Shown: positions 17,960 through 26,777, counted from the stretch's first letter. The stretch is DNA of 64,000 bases from Furfurilactobacillus milii (GCF_021654115.1 NZ_JAIWJF010000003.1:1-64000), one strand, 5' to 3'. Program-made: numbers and translations. The notes: generated from the letters alone by a model not told the origin.

Positions 17960-18487
17960 ATGAATTGGAATTCCACCCGTCGGTCCTTTGACTGGTATAG
18001 TTTCATTCTTGGCGTGTTATTTATCATTGCAGCAGGGATTGCTTTTGTGGATCCGGCATCGAGTTTAATGGCACTGGTGGCCATTTTTGGGGCCGTTGCA
18101 TTACTCAGAGGTGTTTATGAGGTATGGTTCCATGATGACGTCCGACGGCTTCTGGGGCGTTCTCCTGTGTGGCTGTTGACTATGGGAATTTTAGATATTG
18201 TAATTGGAGCATTTTTAATCTTTCATCTTGGTATCGGGATGCGTTTGTTACCAATTTTCTTTGCAATATGGTTCATTGTTGATTCATTGACCGGTTTGAT
18301 TACGTCAGGGTTAATGCGTTCGTTTGACAAACGGTATTTCTGGATCAGCATCGGCTTAGATGTACTCGGTCTTATCGTTGGTATTTTATTATTACTAAAG
18401 CCAGTGGTAGCTGCACTAACCTTAGCGACACTGATTGGCATCTACTTCTTCATTGAGGGAGTTCTTCACATTATGCGGGCTTTCTAG
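17960..18487 (+). CDS. HdeD/DUF308 family membrane protein
   Basis: 175 residues with six short hydrophobic helices in pairs (FILGVLFIIAAGIAFVDPAS is the first), the layout of the HdeD/DUF308 family. In enterobacteria HdeD supports acid resistance; the role in lactobacilli is not established. Ribosome site GGGATG. 33 bp upstream of the next membrane-anchored protein, likely co-transcribed. Confidence 0.82.
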   Translation: MNWNSTRRSFDWYSFILGVLFIIAAGIAFVDPASSLMALVAIFGAVALLRGVYEVWFHDDVRRLLGRSPVWLLTMGILDIVIGAFLIFHLGIGMRLLPIFFAIWFIVDSLTGLITSGLMRSFDKRYFWISIGLDVLGLIVGILLLLKPVVAALTLATLIGIYFFIEGVLHIMRAF

Positions 18488-18520
18488 AATAAATTAGCGC
18501 AATAAAGGGGACCTTGGGTA

Positions 18521-19228
18521 ATGAAGCAAACAGAGACAAATGCTCCGGTTCATAATCGGGGCCTCGTATGGTTGATCAGTGCCATTGTCGCTGCTGTTGT
18601 GATTGCAGTTGTGGCGGTTGGTGGCACTGTGTTGTATAAAAATATGACAACAACGAATTACGAATTGGTTGATGCCGCCCAACCGTTGACGTATAAGGGT
18701 AAAACGGTCACAGCACACGGGGTAGCTTCGTTCTCACACAAGCAGGCGATCATTACTTCAATGAGTTTTGGCCGTTCTGCAGTAGTGGTAACGGTGGCTC
18801 ATTACCAGTTTGATAGTAGCAATAAGAAAAAGGCAAAGCCTAACAATATTGCGTTAGCTATCTATCAGCTACCACTTGGTGATTTTGAACGCACGTATGC
18901 TAAGCAGTTGGCCACTAACAAGCAGGACAATGTTACTGCGATCAATCAGACGATGAAAGTAGTTAAACCGCAGGCAGGCGTTTACATCGACCATTTGCAG
19001 GCTAGTGACCAAAGGCGGCTTAATATCGATGCAACGAGCAGTCAAGCGACGTATCAAAAATTGGAAGACGCGTATGCGAGTGCAAGTCGCAAAGTAAAAA
19101 CACATACACACTTTACGCCAACTAAACGGGTGTACCAGCGGGCCCATAAATTAAATGCTGGCCAAACTAAACAATTTACAAAACTGGCTGATGCCGTTAA
19201 ATATATGCAAGAAAAAACTGCCCAATAA
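18521..19228 (+). CDS. Membrane-anchored extracellular protein, unknown function
   Basis: 235 residues: short cytoplasmic N-terminus, one membrane helix (LVWLISAIVAAVVIAVVAVG), then ~190 extracytoplasmic residues, basic and Lys/Gln rich, with no Cys and no recognised motif. Type II topology is likely. Followed by a strong terminator overlapping its last codons (19214-19248). Probably co-transcribed with the HdeD-like gene; function not recognised. Confidence 0.75.
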   Translation: MKQTETNAPVHNRGLVWLISAIVAAVVIAVVAVGGTVLYKNMTTTNYELVDAAQPLTYKGKTVTAHGVASFSHKQAIITSMSFGRSAVVVTVAHYQFDSSNKKKAKPNNIALAIYQLPLGDFERTYAKQLATNKQDNVTAINQTMKVVKPQAGVYIDHLQASDQRRLNIDATSSQATYQKLEDAYASASRKVKTHTHFTPTKRVYQRAHKLNAGQTKQFTKLADAVKYMQEKTAQ

Positions 19229-19248
19229 TTAAATTGAGCAGTTTTTTT
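19214..19248 (+). terminator. Rho-independent terminator
   Basis: AAAAAACTGCCCAAT pairs with ATTGAGCAGTTTTTTT; the 5' arm lies in the last codons of the preceding gene. Confidence 0.9.
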
Positions 19249-19382
19249 GCGCGCTAGGAACAAATTGTTATAATTTTGTAATTTCTTGTTTCGAAATCGG
19301 TAGACACCTTGATTACATCGGATTCTCTATATTGTCAGGAACATCGTAAGGGGCGTATAGGCATTAGATTACTTGAATTTTT

Positions 19383-19411
19383 TTGAAATTTGCACAAATG
19401 TTTGCGATAAT
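19383..19411 (+). promoter_or_regulatory. Sigma-A type promoter of the secreted protein-usp unit
   Basis: TTGAAA (19383-19388), 17-nt spacer, GATAAT (19406-19411). Confidence 0.7.
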
Positions 19412-19434
19412 AGTACTCGATAATCAGTTAAGGG

Positions 19435-19472
19435 GATGACAATTGATATGCGCATTGTGCCAGATTGTCATC
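19435..19472 (+). promoter_or_regulatory. Leader hairpin upstream of hypothetical + usp genes (Lacto-usp-like context)
   Basis: GATGACAAT and ATTGTCATC form a perfect 9-bp stem; the loop holds the palindrome ATGCGCAT. It lies in the 5' leader of a two-gene unit made of a hypothetical gene and a universal stress protein gene, the context described for the Lacto-usp RNA motif of lactobacilli. Membership is inferred from context only. Confidence 0.5.
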
Positions 19473-19501
19473 GAAACTTTGAAATGAGGGACGAATAACG
19501 C

Positions 19502-20161
19502 ATGAGTACACAGCACCAATCTGCACCAAGTGGGGGAAAACGTTACATTAGTAAAATTAAAATCGCTGCATTAGCGGTGATCGTCAGTTTAATGACCATC
19601 AGTGTTGCGAGCCAACCTGCGAAGGCGGAAGCACATCATCATTCAGTCGCAAAGGTGGCCACCAAAAAACAGAGTAGCAAAACACAGGCTACATTTTGGC
19701 AAGATCTTGGTTATCAGGGGTCTTACAAACGGCAAAGTACACTAGGCAAAAAGCAGATGTTGAATAATACACTGTTGGTCGTCTTTACGAAAGATCATCA
19801 ATTTAGGCAGCGTGTGACCACTTCTTTAAGTATGAACGGTATTCAAGAACAAGTGACGGATGGGCAGGTAACCCAAAAGGGAAACGTGTTAACCTTAGTG
19901 CCGAAGTCGACGGCAACTGCTGTTTATAAGACTGAAGCGGACTACAAGAAACATGCAGCGTCCAACTATCACCGCAGCGGTGAGGCTTTTAAGAGCCAAC
20001 TTATCTTTGCGAAAGATGGTCAGCCTTTGCAATACCGGGTTGATGCAAAGCACAAGCGGTTGACTGGATTGAAGAATAAAGTGACCGTTTCAATGAAACA
20101 GTCGTCGGCGAATACCTTAGCAACAGCTCAAGATTATATTAAGCCGATTGAAAATCATTAG
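19502..20161 (+). CDS. Secreted protein of unknown function
   Basis: 219 residues. Basic N-terminus, hydrophobic segment IAALAVIVSLMTISVASQPA and an AxA-type cleavage site (AKA-EA, residue ~42): a Sec signal peptide without lipobox. The mature part is Lys/Gln-rich with a region of alternating polar beta-like segments; no cell-wall anchor or catalytic motif. Precedes the usp gene by 63 bp. Not recognised as a named family. Confidence 0.78.
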   Translation: MSTQHQSAPSGGKRYISKIKIAALAVIVSLMTISVASQPAKAEAHHHSVAKVATKKQSSKTQATFWQDLGYQGSYKRQSTLGKKQMLNNTLLVVFTKDHQFRQRVTTSLSMNGIQEQVTDGQVTQKGNVLTLVPKSTATAVYKTEADYKKHAASNYHRSGEAFKSQLIFAKDGQPLQYRVDAKHKRLTGLKNKVTVSMKQSSANTLATAQDYIKPIENH

Positions 20162-20224
20162 TCGTTTAGACTAGCTTTATTGCAGTGTTAGCGGTTACAA
20201 TTATCTGTGAAGGAGTTGTTTAAC

Positions 20225-20710
20225 ATGGCAAAAAGTGAACATAAGAAAGTACAAAGTGAGGATGACATCATAAAGGGGAAAGTCTACGACTACAAGCGTG
20301 TGCTTGTTGGTGTTGATGATTCTCCGGATGCACAACTAGCTTACCAGTACGCGGTCAAACAGGCGAAGGAAGATAAATCCGAGCTGGTTATTGTTAGTAT
20401 CCTTGAAGAACAGGATGTTAATGTTTTTACCGCGTTAAGCAAGGAAATGTTGGATCAACAACGAAAGACGATTCAAGAGCGATTAGATAAATATCGTCGG
20501 GTCGCCGAAAATTCAGGGGTTAAGTCTGTTAAAACGTTGATTGCTGAAGGTGATCCTGGTGAAACAATCGTCAAGCAGGTAATTCCACAAGTTGATCCAG
20601 ACCTTGTAATTGTCGGCTCATTGTCTCGTCAAGGGGTTGCCAAGTACTTTGGTAGCCAGGCGGCTTATGTGGCCAAATATTCACCAGTGTCTGTGCTGGT
20701 GGTTCGCTAA
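20225..20710 (+). CDS. usp: Universal stress protein (UspA family)
   Basis: 161 residues from ATG 20225 (AAGGAG 10 nt upstream; the GTG at 20207 overlaps that site). Single Usp domain: RVLVGVDDSPDAQLAYQYAV at the start and the ATP-binding GSLSRQGVAKYFGSQAAYVA loop (G-2x-G-9x-G-S/T type, here partly altered), ending SPVSVLVVR. Likely ATP-binding. Followed by a terminator. Confidence 0.92.
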   Translation: MAKSEHKKVQSEDDIIKGKVYDYKRVLVGVDDSPDAQLAYQYAVKQAKEDKSELVIVSILEEQDVNVFTALSKEMLDQQRKTIQERLDKYRRVAENSGVKSVKTLIAEGDPGETIVKQVIPQVDPDLVIVGSLSRQGVAKYFGSQAAYVAKYSPVSVLVVR

Positions 20711-20729
20711 TTAAATTCAATTTTGTTTT

Positions 20730-20760
20730 GCTGTACCCCACAATGAGGTGCAGCTTTTTT
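20730..20760 (+). terminator. Rho-independent terminator after usp
   Basis: GCTGTACC pairs with GGTGCAGC (one G-U), followed by TTTTTT. Confidence 0.88.
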
Positions 20761-20794
20761 AGTTCTATTAATTGCTGGCATTAATGTAGAGCTG

Positions 20795-20985
20795 TGAATG
20801 GCGCTTACGGTTGTCAATAGTGACACGCTCGTCGTGGGAACGGTTCGAGCCTCCTGAAAACCGGAGTCTTTCACCTCGCCACAAAGCCTCGTAAAAACCG
20901 AGTCTTTGTGACCGTCCGTGGTGTAAATTCGGAAAACCACCTCATTAACACCACTTTCACGACTCGGTATCACTATTGACGCCCT
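20795..20985 (-). ncRNA. R190 structured element, copy B
   Basis: Minus-strand homologue of copy A. Outer helix GTCAATAGTGATAC with GTGTCACTATTGAC; GTCGTG/CACGAC; hairpin GTGGTG..CACCAC; stem CACAAAG-A-CTCG with CGAG-G-CTTTGTG; CTCC/GGAG; tail AACCGTAAGCGCC. Nearly every helix differs from copy A in both arms. Lies head-to-head with copy C, 85 bp apart. Confidence 0.72.
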
Positions 20986-21070
20986 TCAGCTCACATATCG
21001 GCAAATTTGGCGGCTAGTATTATTAGAAAACCGTATCAACATAACAGAGTCCTAATTAGTCATTATCAGA

Positions 21071-21258
21071 GTGGAGCTGACTAGAAATAGAGTTCCGTGT
21101 TGGCAACACTTGGCGGCGAGAACTTGGCCGCTTAGTGTTGCGGGATGACTTATGAGACGATGAACTTTTCGGCTCATAATCAAGGTAGAAGACTCCAGGT
21201 TTTGGGAGGCTGAGACCGGTCCTCATGGAACGGCATTTCTGGCCAGCGCAACGGCAGT
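21071..21258 (+). ncRNA. R190 structured element, copy C
   Basis: Outer helix GCTGACTAGAAAT (21076-21088) with ATTTCTGGCCAGC (21235-21247); GTTCC/GGAAC; hairpin CAACACT..AGTGTTG; stem TTATGAG-A-CG with CG-G-CTCATAA; CTCC/GGAG; conserved GAGACCGGTCC; tail AACGGCA. Very close to copy D (26556-26750) outside the helices. Between usp and gnd; no protein gene fits here. Confidence 0.72.
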
Positions 21259-21321
21259 ACACGGTATGCTAATTTAACTTAATAATAAGGGTGTGAAGTC
21301 AACTCGGCTTGATATATAAGT

Positions 21322-21356
21322 AAAGAAAAAGGATGACACCCAAGAGGGCATCATCC
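21322..21356 (-). terminator. Rho-independent terminator of gnd
   Basis: On the minus strand GGATGATGCCC pairs with GGGTGTCATCC, followed by TTTTTCTTT. Confidence 0.9.
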
Positions 21357-21374
21357 GATGGAAAATTTATTAAA

Positions 21375-22274
21375 TTAAGCTTTATCAACCGCGTGACCAC
21401 CGAAGCCGTTACGCAATGAAGAAACAACTTTACCAGTAAAGGTATCGTTTTCCATTGAACGGTAACGCATCAATAGTGACATAGCGATAACAGGGGTTGC
21501 TACTTGTTGGTTCATTGCTTCTTCAAGAGTCCACTTACCTTCACCAGATGAGTGCATAGTACCCTTGATGTTGTCTAACTTAGCATCGTTAGCAAAGGCA
21601 TCTTGAGCCAATTCCATCAGCCATGAACGAACAACTGAACCGCTGTTCCAAAGACGGGCAACGGATTCGTTATCGTAGTCAAACGCACTGTGTTCAAGCA
21701 CATCGAAACCTTCGCCGATAGCTTCCATCATACCGTATTCAATCCCGTTATGAACCATCTTGAGGTAGTGGCCTGAACCAGCTTTACCAGTGTAAAGGTA
21801 ACCATCTTTTTGGGCGATACCTTCATACAAAGGTTCAAGTGTCTTAAAGGCAGCGGCATCGTTTCCACCAATCATGAAGTTACCGTCGTGACGGGCACCA
21901 GATTGACCACCAGAAGTACCACAGTCGAAGAACTTGATTCCTTTTTCTTCAGCCTTTTGAGCATCTGCAACAGAGTCCTTCCAGAAGGAGTTACCACCGT
22001 CGATGATGAAGTCACCTTCGTCAAGTAGGTCTAACAATTGGTCAATCGTTGATTCAGTTGGCTTGCCGGCTGGAACCATAACCCATACGACTTTTGGTGA
22101 TGGTAATTTAGCGACCATGTCAGCAAGTGAGTCGGCACCTTCAGCACCAGCGGTTACTGCTTGGTCGACAAAGTCCTTGTTTAAGTCAAAACCAACAACT
22201 TCGTTTTCATGATCCATCATGTTTTCTGCTAAGTTCAGACCCATTTTGCCTAAACCGATTAACCCTAATTTCAT
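21375..22274 (-). CDS. gnd: 6-phosphogluconate dehydrogenase, decarboxylating (short YqeC/GndA-type)
   Basis: 299 residues; converts 6-phosphogluconate to ribulose-5-phosphate and CO2 with reduction of NAD(P). N-terminal Rossmann motif GLIGLGKMGLNLAENM, substrate loop CGTSGGQSGARHGD-like (DCGTSGGQSGARHDGN) and catalytic KMVHNGIEYGMM. The length matches the short NAD-type enzymes rather than the 470-residue form. Asp after the second beta strand (GFDLN) favours NAD. GAGGAG ribosome site. Key oxidative step in heterofermentative sugar use. Confidence 0.94.
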   Translation of the reverse strand: MKLGLIGLGKMGLNLAENMMDHENEVVGFDLNKDFVDQAVTAGAEGADSLADMVAKLPSPKVVWVMVPAGKPTESTIDQLLDLLDEGDFIIDGGNSFWKDSVADAQKAEEKGIKFFDCGTSGGQSGARHDGNFMIGGNDAAAFKTLEPLYEGIAQKDGYLYTGKAGSGHYLKMVHNGIEYGMMEAIGEGFDVLEHSAFDYDNESVARLWNSGSVVRSWLMELAQDAFANDAKLDNIKGTMHSSGEGKWTLEEAMNQQVATPVIAMSLLMRYRSMENDTFTGKVVSSLRNGFGGHAVDKA

Positions 22275-22500
22275 TAGAAAGCTCCTCTTTTAAAATAAAT
22301 TGTCTGTTGCACATGTTGATTATATGAAAATCATTTACAAATATCAAGATAAACTTTTGAAAAAAGGTTTCAAATCGTTTTCGAAAGGTGCTTCAAATCC
22401 GTTTGTATCACAGTTTTGCTTGCATTCAAAACTTATTAGCATTACGCTAAACCGAGATTGAAGACGTTTACATATCACTGACACATGGAGGTTACAACTA

Positions 22501-23736
22501 ATGCTTATTCAGCAGGTTCACATCAACAATCAGAGCGATTTACAAGATGTTCGAATTGAAGACGGTGTTTTTAAAGCGATTGATCAGCATTTAACGCCTA
22601 AAGATAACGAGCAGGTGATTGACGCAACCGGCAAATTATTATTGCCACCATTGATTGACCCACATGTTCATTTGGACGCTACCCAAACGGCTGGAGATCC
22701 TGAATGGAATCAGTCTGGTACATTATTTGATGGTATTCGCATTTGGTCGGAGCGAAAGAAAACGTTAACGATTGAAGATGTTAAAGAACGGGCAAAGGAA
22801 ACCTTGCGTAAACAGATTGCCAATGGGATTCAGGTTGTGCGTTCACACGTCGATGTAACTGATCCCTCTTTCACCGCCTTAAAAGCACTCTTGGAAGTTA
22901 AAAAAGAGATGGCTGATGAGATAGAACTGCAATTGGTTGCCTTTCCACAAGAAGGTATTTTGTCGTTTCCTCATGGTAAACAGTTAATGGAAGAGGCCGT
23001 TAAGCTGGGGGCAGACGTCATTGGCGGCATTCCTCACTTCGAGTTCACTCGTGAATATGGTATCGAATCGTTACATTTTATTGGTGACTTAGCTCAAAAG
23101 TATGATCGTCTGATTGACGTTCACTGTGATGAAATTGACGATCCTGCATCCCGTCATTTGGAGACTTTGGCAACGATTGCATATGAAACCGGCCTGTCTG
23201 ATCGGGTGACGGCTAGCCACACGACTGCGCTAGGTTCGTACAACAATGCGTATGCTTATAAATTATTCCGTTTGCTCCGGATGGCAGATATTAACATGAT
23301 TGCGAACCCGTTAGTAAACACCAATCTAGGTGGGCGTTTTGATACTTATCCTAAACGTCGAGGGATGACGCGGGTTAAAGAACTTAACGAAGATGGCATT
23401 AATGTCGCTTTCGGTGAAGACGATGTTCGTGATCCATGGTATCCAATGGGGAATGGCAATATGCTAGATCCTGTTTCGATGGGCCTTCATGTTGGTCATT
23501 TAATGGGTTATGACGAGATTAATGGGTCATATCAATTTGTGACCAGCCACGCTGCTAAGGCGCTGCATATTACTGACCATTACGGCATTGAAGTCGGCAA
23601 GCCTGGTAACTGCATTGTTTATAACAACAGTGATTTTTACAACGTACTTAATGAACATTCAGAAGTGTTGTATTCAATCCGTGGCGGTCGTGTCATTGCA
23701 CAGACGACGCCTAAAGTTACTAAACTGAATTTTTAA
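22501..23736 (+). CDS. codA: Cytosine deaminase / amidohydrolase
   Basis: 411-residue amidohydrolase of the CodA type: metal ligands in DPHVHLDAT, His/Glu in DVHCDEIDD, ASHTTALG, and the catalytic Asp in GEDDVRDPWYPMGNGNML, all as in cytosine deaminase. Deaminates cytosine to uracil for pyrimidine salvage. No permease is adjacent; an NCS1 permease that could serve it lies at 36607-37947. Upstream region 22275-22500 has the divergent gnd/codA promoters. GGAGG ribosome site. Confidence 0.9.
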   Translation: MLIQQVHINNQSDLQDVRIEDGVFKAIDQHLTPKDNEQVIDATGKLLLPPLIDPHVHLDATQTAGDPEWNQSGTLFDGIRIWSERKKTLTIEDVKERAKETLRKQIANGIQVVRSHVDVTDPSFTALKALLEVKKEMADEIELQLVAFPQEGILSFPHGKQLMEEAVKLGADVIGGIPHFEFTREYGIESLHFIGDLAQKYDRLIDVHCDEIDDPASRHLETLATIAYETGLSDRVTASHTTALGSYNNAYAYKLFRLLRMADINMIANPLVNTNLGGRFDTYPKRRGMTRVKELNEDGINVAFGEDDVRDPWYPMGNGNMLDPVSMGLHVGHLMGYDEINGSYQFVTSHAAKALHITDHYGIEVGKPGNCIVYNNSDFYNVLNEHSEVLYSIRGGRVIAQTTPKVTKLNF

Positions 23737-24010
23737 GCTTGTGAATTTTTAAAGAGATGAATACAGTCATTAAATTCACAAACAGAATTTCCACTTGTGA
23801 AATTGACTAGCGTTTATCATTTGGAAACGTCAGCTAAAGACGACAGTGTCAAACAAAGACAGCCTCAATAAAGAGGCTGCCTTTTTATCACAAAATGTTT
23901 AATCATTTGTGAAAAGTGTGGTACGCTGAGATTATGATTTTTTCACAAGTGAACGTATTTGCTGACTGAAAGACGGTCGCTACGTCACGGATTAATTAAG
24001 GAGATTATTC
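23737..24010 (+). promoter_or_regulatory. alsS upstream region: terminator, promoter and repeated TTCACAA/TTGTGAA sites
   Basis: A terminator (CAGCCTC/GAGGCTG + T5, 23860-23887) ends codA. Beyond and around it are half-sites TTCACAA (23775), TTGTGAAA (23795), TCACAAAA (23888), TTTGTGA (23906) and the 12-bp TTCACAAGTGAA (23942-23953). A promoter TTGTGA-N17-GATTAT (23907-23935) uses one half-site as its -35 box. The repeats suggest an activator or a redox regulator (Rex half-sites are similar, but no full Rex operator was found). Confidence 0.55.
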
Positions 24011-25690
24011 ATGACTGAAGAAACTCGTTACGGTGCTGATGCCGTTGTTGAAAGTTTGATTAACCATAATGTGAAGTATGTTTTTGGTATTCCTGGTGCT
24101 AAGATTGACCGTTTATTTGAGCGTTTAGCTCATCCAACTGACCCGCAATCGCCTAAGCTGGTTGTCGCACGACACGAACAAAACGCAGCCTTTATTGCGG
24201 CGGGGATTGGCCGACTTACAGGTGAACCAGGGGTAGTTGCAGTTACTTCAGGACCAGGCGCTAGCAATTTAGCAACTGGTTTAGTCACTGCAACAGCTGA
24301 AGGCGATCCCGTAGTTGCCATTGGTGGACAGGTTCCACGTAAGGACTTACTACGGTTGACTCACCAAAGTATGGCTAATGCGGCCTTGTTTAAGCCAATT
24401 ACGAAATTTTCTGTGGAAATTCAAGATCCAGAAAACATTTCAGAAGTGTTGGCTAATGCGTTTGAATCTGCGACTGCAGGCAAACAAGGGGCGAGCTTTG
24501 TTTCTTTGCCACAGGATGTGGATGATGCCGAAGTTATCAGCCCAGCGTTAGAACCATTGCAGGCGCCCGTTTTGGGACCGGCAAGCCCTGCCGATATTAG
24601 TTTACTGGCCCAGGAAATTCGTAGTGCAAAATTGCCCGTTATTTTGGCTGGCATGCGGGCTTCTTCACCAGAAGTTACCAGTGCGATTCGCCATCTCGTG
24701 ACAGTTGCCAACATTCCTGTGGTTGAAACGTTCCAGGGTGCCGGAATTATTTCTCGCGATTTGGAAGCCGACCACTACTTTGGTCGTGTTGGGTTATTCC
24801 GGAATCAGCCAGGCGATCGTTTGCTAAAACAGGCTGATTTAGTAATTGCCATTGGCTATGATGCAGTTGAATATGAACCGCGTAATTGGAACGCTGAGAA
24901 GCAGGCTCGCATCGTTACAATCGATGCGACAGCAGCTCAGTTGGATCAACACTTTCAACCGGAAACACAGCTAGTGGGCGACATTGCCCAGACGTTGGCC
25001 ATCTTACAACCAGCAATCAAAGGGTATCAGCCCAGCGCCGCTGCTAAACGGACGTTAGCTGAATTTCATGAAGAGTTAACGATGCGGGATCAAAACTTTG
25101 AAGCAAGTGATGAAGACGCAACTGTGCAGCCATTAGCGCTCGTGGCCGCTCTGCAGGATCACGTTACCGATGATATGACTGTGAGTGTTGATGTGGGGAG
25201 CCATTACATTTGGATGGCGCGTCATTTCCGCAGTTATGAACCGCGGCATCGGTTGTTCAGCAACGGGATGCAAACATTAGGTGTTGCCTTACCATGGGCA
25301 ATCGCTGCGGCACTGGTACGACCAAATCATCAGGCTGTTTCTGTTTCAGGCGACGCCGGTTTCTTATTCTCCGGGCAGGAGTTAGAAACGGCGGTTCGCT
25401 TAGGGCTCAATATTGTGCACATTATCTGGAACGATGGTCATTATGATATGGTAAAGTTCCAGGAAGAAATGAAATATGGTGTAGATGCAGCGGTTGATTT
25501 TGGTCACGTTGACTATGTTAAGTACGCCGAGGCTTTTGGTGCAACGGGATTACGGGTTAACAAGCCAACTGATTTGAACAAAGTGCTGGACCAAGCCTTT
25601 GCGACTAAGGGACCGGTAATTGTTGATGTGCCCGTTGATTACTCACATAATCAAGAGCTTGGCAAGACGCTGTTGCCAGATCAATTCTAG
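24011..25690 (+). CDS. alsS: Acetolactate synthase, catabolic type
   Basis: 559-residue TPP enzyme condensing two pyruvates to 2-acetolactate. Catalytic Glu in [22 protein letters not shown], and the TPP-binding [25 protein letters not shown] motif. Lacks the regulatory subunit neighbour of the biosynthetic enzyme and is followed by acetolactate decarboxylase, so it serves the acetoin route, which consumes excess pyruvate and counters acidification. Confidence 0.95.
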   Translation: MTEETRYGADAVVESLINHNVKYVFGIPGAKIDRLFERLAHPTDPQSPKLVVARHEQNAAFIAAGIGRLTGEPGVVAVTSGPGASNLATGLVTATAEGDPVVAIGGQVPRKDLLRLTHQSMANAALFKPITKFSVEIQDPENISEVLANAFESATAGKQGASFVSLPQDVDDAEVISPALEPLQAPVLGPASPADISLLAQEIRSAKLPVILAGMRASSPEVTSAIRHLVTVANIPVVETFQGAGIISRDLEADHYFGRVGLFRNQPGDRLLKQADLVIAIGYDAVEYEPRNWNAEKQARIVTIDATAAQLDQHFQPETQLVGDIAQTLAILQPAIKGYQPSAAAKRTLAEFHEELTMRDQNFEASDEDATVQPLALVAALQDHVTDDMTVSVDVGSHYIWMARHFRSYEPRHRLFSNGMQTLGVALPWAIAAALVRPNHQAVSVSGDAGFLFSGQELETAVRLGLNIVHIIWNDGHYDMVKFQEEMKYGVDAAVDFGHVDYVKYAEAFGATGLRVNKPTDLNKVLDQAFATKGPVIVDVPVDYSHNQELGKTLLPDQF

Positions 25691-25723
25691 AAAACATCGA
25701 TAGCACAAAGGGAGTTTAGGTTA

Positions 25724-26440
25724 ATGAAAGATACGGAAACGTTATATCAGCACGGAACCTTGGCACTGTTAGTTCCAGGGCTGTTCGACGGCACAATCAC
25801 AGCGAAAGAACTGCTAAGCCATGGTGATACAGGCATTGGCACACTAGCCGGTCTGGATGGTGAAGTAGTCATTGTTGATGGACAGGCTTTTCAAGCTGCA
25901 ACTGATGGTTCAGTCAACGCGGTCAATGGTGATGCGACGATGCCATTCGCTTCAGTCCATACGTTTGATAATCAATTGCCTAAGACACCATTGGCGGCCA
26001 TGACGATGCCAGCATTTACGACCTGGTTACAAACGACAGCTGGTTTGAAAAATGCCTTTGCGGGCATTGTGATGACTGGGACCTTTAACCGAGTACACGT
26101 ACGGGTGGCACCTAAGCAAACAAAACCGTATCCACCACTGACAACGGCGACTGCCGCTCAGCCAGAATTTACGCGAGAAGATGTTCAGGGAACTGTTGTT
26201 GGTTACTTTGCCCCAGCATTGTATGCGGGTGCGACTGTCGGCGGCTTTCACTTGCATTTTATCAGTGGCGACCATCAATTTGCCGGTCACCTGCTTGATT
26301 TTACCGTCATGACAGGCGAGGTGACTGCGCAAGTATTACCAAACTTGATGTTACATTTGCCGACAGATAACAGCGACTTTATGAAAGCTGACATCAAATT
26401 ATCCGGTTTAAATGATGCTATTAATGAAGCAGAAAAATAG
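25724..26440 (+). CDS. alsD: Alpha-acetolactate decarboxylase
   Basis: 238 residues, usual length. Converts 2-acetolactate to acetoin. Zinc-binding HVRVAP and GGFHLHFISGDHQFAGHLLDF (three His ligands) and the terminal Glu region are present. 33 bp after alsS, same operon. Strong terminator follows. Confidence 0.96.
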   Translation: MKDTETLYQHGTLALLVPGLFDGTITAKELLSHGDTGIGTLAGLDGEVVIVDGQAFQAATDGSVNAVNGDATMPFASVHTFDNQLPKTPLAAMTMPAFTTWLQTTAGLKNAFAGIVMTGTFNRVHVRVAPKQTKPYPPLTTATAAQPEFTREDVQGTVVGYFAPALYAGATVGGFHLHFISGDHQFAGHLLDFTVMTGEVTAQVLPNLMLHLPTDNSDFMKADIKLSGLNDAINEAEK

Positions 26441-26463
26441 TGCTCTTAGAATTTGTTTAATTA

Positions 26464-26514
26464 AAAACGACGTTGAATTTCCGTTTTTGTGGGAAATTCA
26501 ACGTCGTTTTATTT
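26464..26514 (+). terminator. Terminator after alsD
   Basis: AAACGACGTTGAATTTCC pairs perfectly with GGAAATTCAACGTCGTTT, then TATTTG. Confidence 0.93.
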
Positions 26515-26555
26515 GTTCTAATAGTAGTTTTGGCAATCTTGAAGGTAAAAGGTCG

Positions 26556-26750
26556 ATGGAGTGAAGTTGTGGCGAAACAGAGTTCCGTGTCGGCAACACT
26601 TAATGGGTCGGTTTTACCATTTAGTGTTGCGGGATGCCTTATGAGACGTGGTTTTCGGCTCATAATTAAGGTTGAAAACCGCGTTTTAAGCGGGTTGAGA
26701 CCGGTCCTCAGGGAACGGCGTTTTGCAATAATGTAACGGCATTTAACGGC
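26556..26750 (+). ncRNA. R190 structured element, copy D
   Basis: Outer helix TTGTGGCGAAAC with GTTTTGCAATAA (26567-26578 / 26720-26731); GTTCC/GGAAC; long hairpin CAACACTTAATGG with CCATTTAGTGTTG; stem TTATGAG-A-CG with CG-G-CTCATAA; CCGC/GCGG; conserved GAGACCGGTCC; tail AACGGCATTTAACGGC. It sits between the alsD terminator and the convergent HAD gene. Confidence 0.72.
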
Positions 26751-26777
26751 ATTACCAAGTTTCTTAATGAAATGAAT

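Noticed and set aside
21071-21258. R190 elements as MITEs
   Set aside because: Terminal arms differ in sequence between copies yet stay complementary, and no target-site duplication was evident.
20707-21262. Minus-strand frames of 88 and 68 codons between usp and gnd
   Set aside because: They coincide with structured elements B and C and lack ribosome sites; the signal there is base pairing, not codons.
26473-26736. 87-codon plus-strand frame after alsD
   Set aside because: It starts inside the alsD terminator and runs through structured element D.
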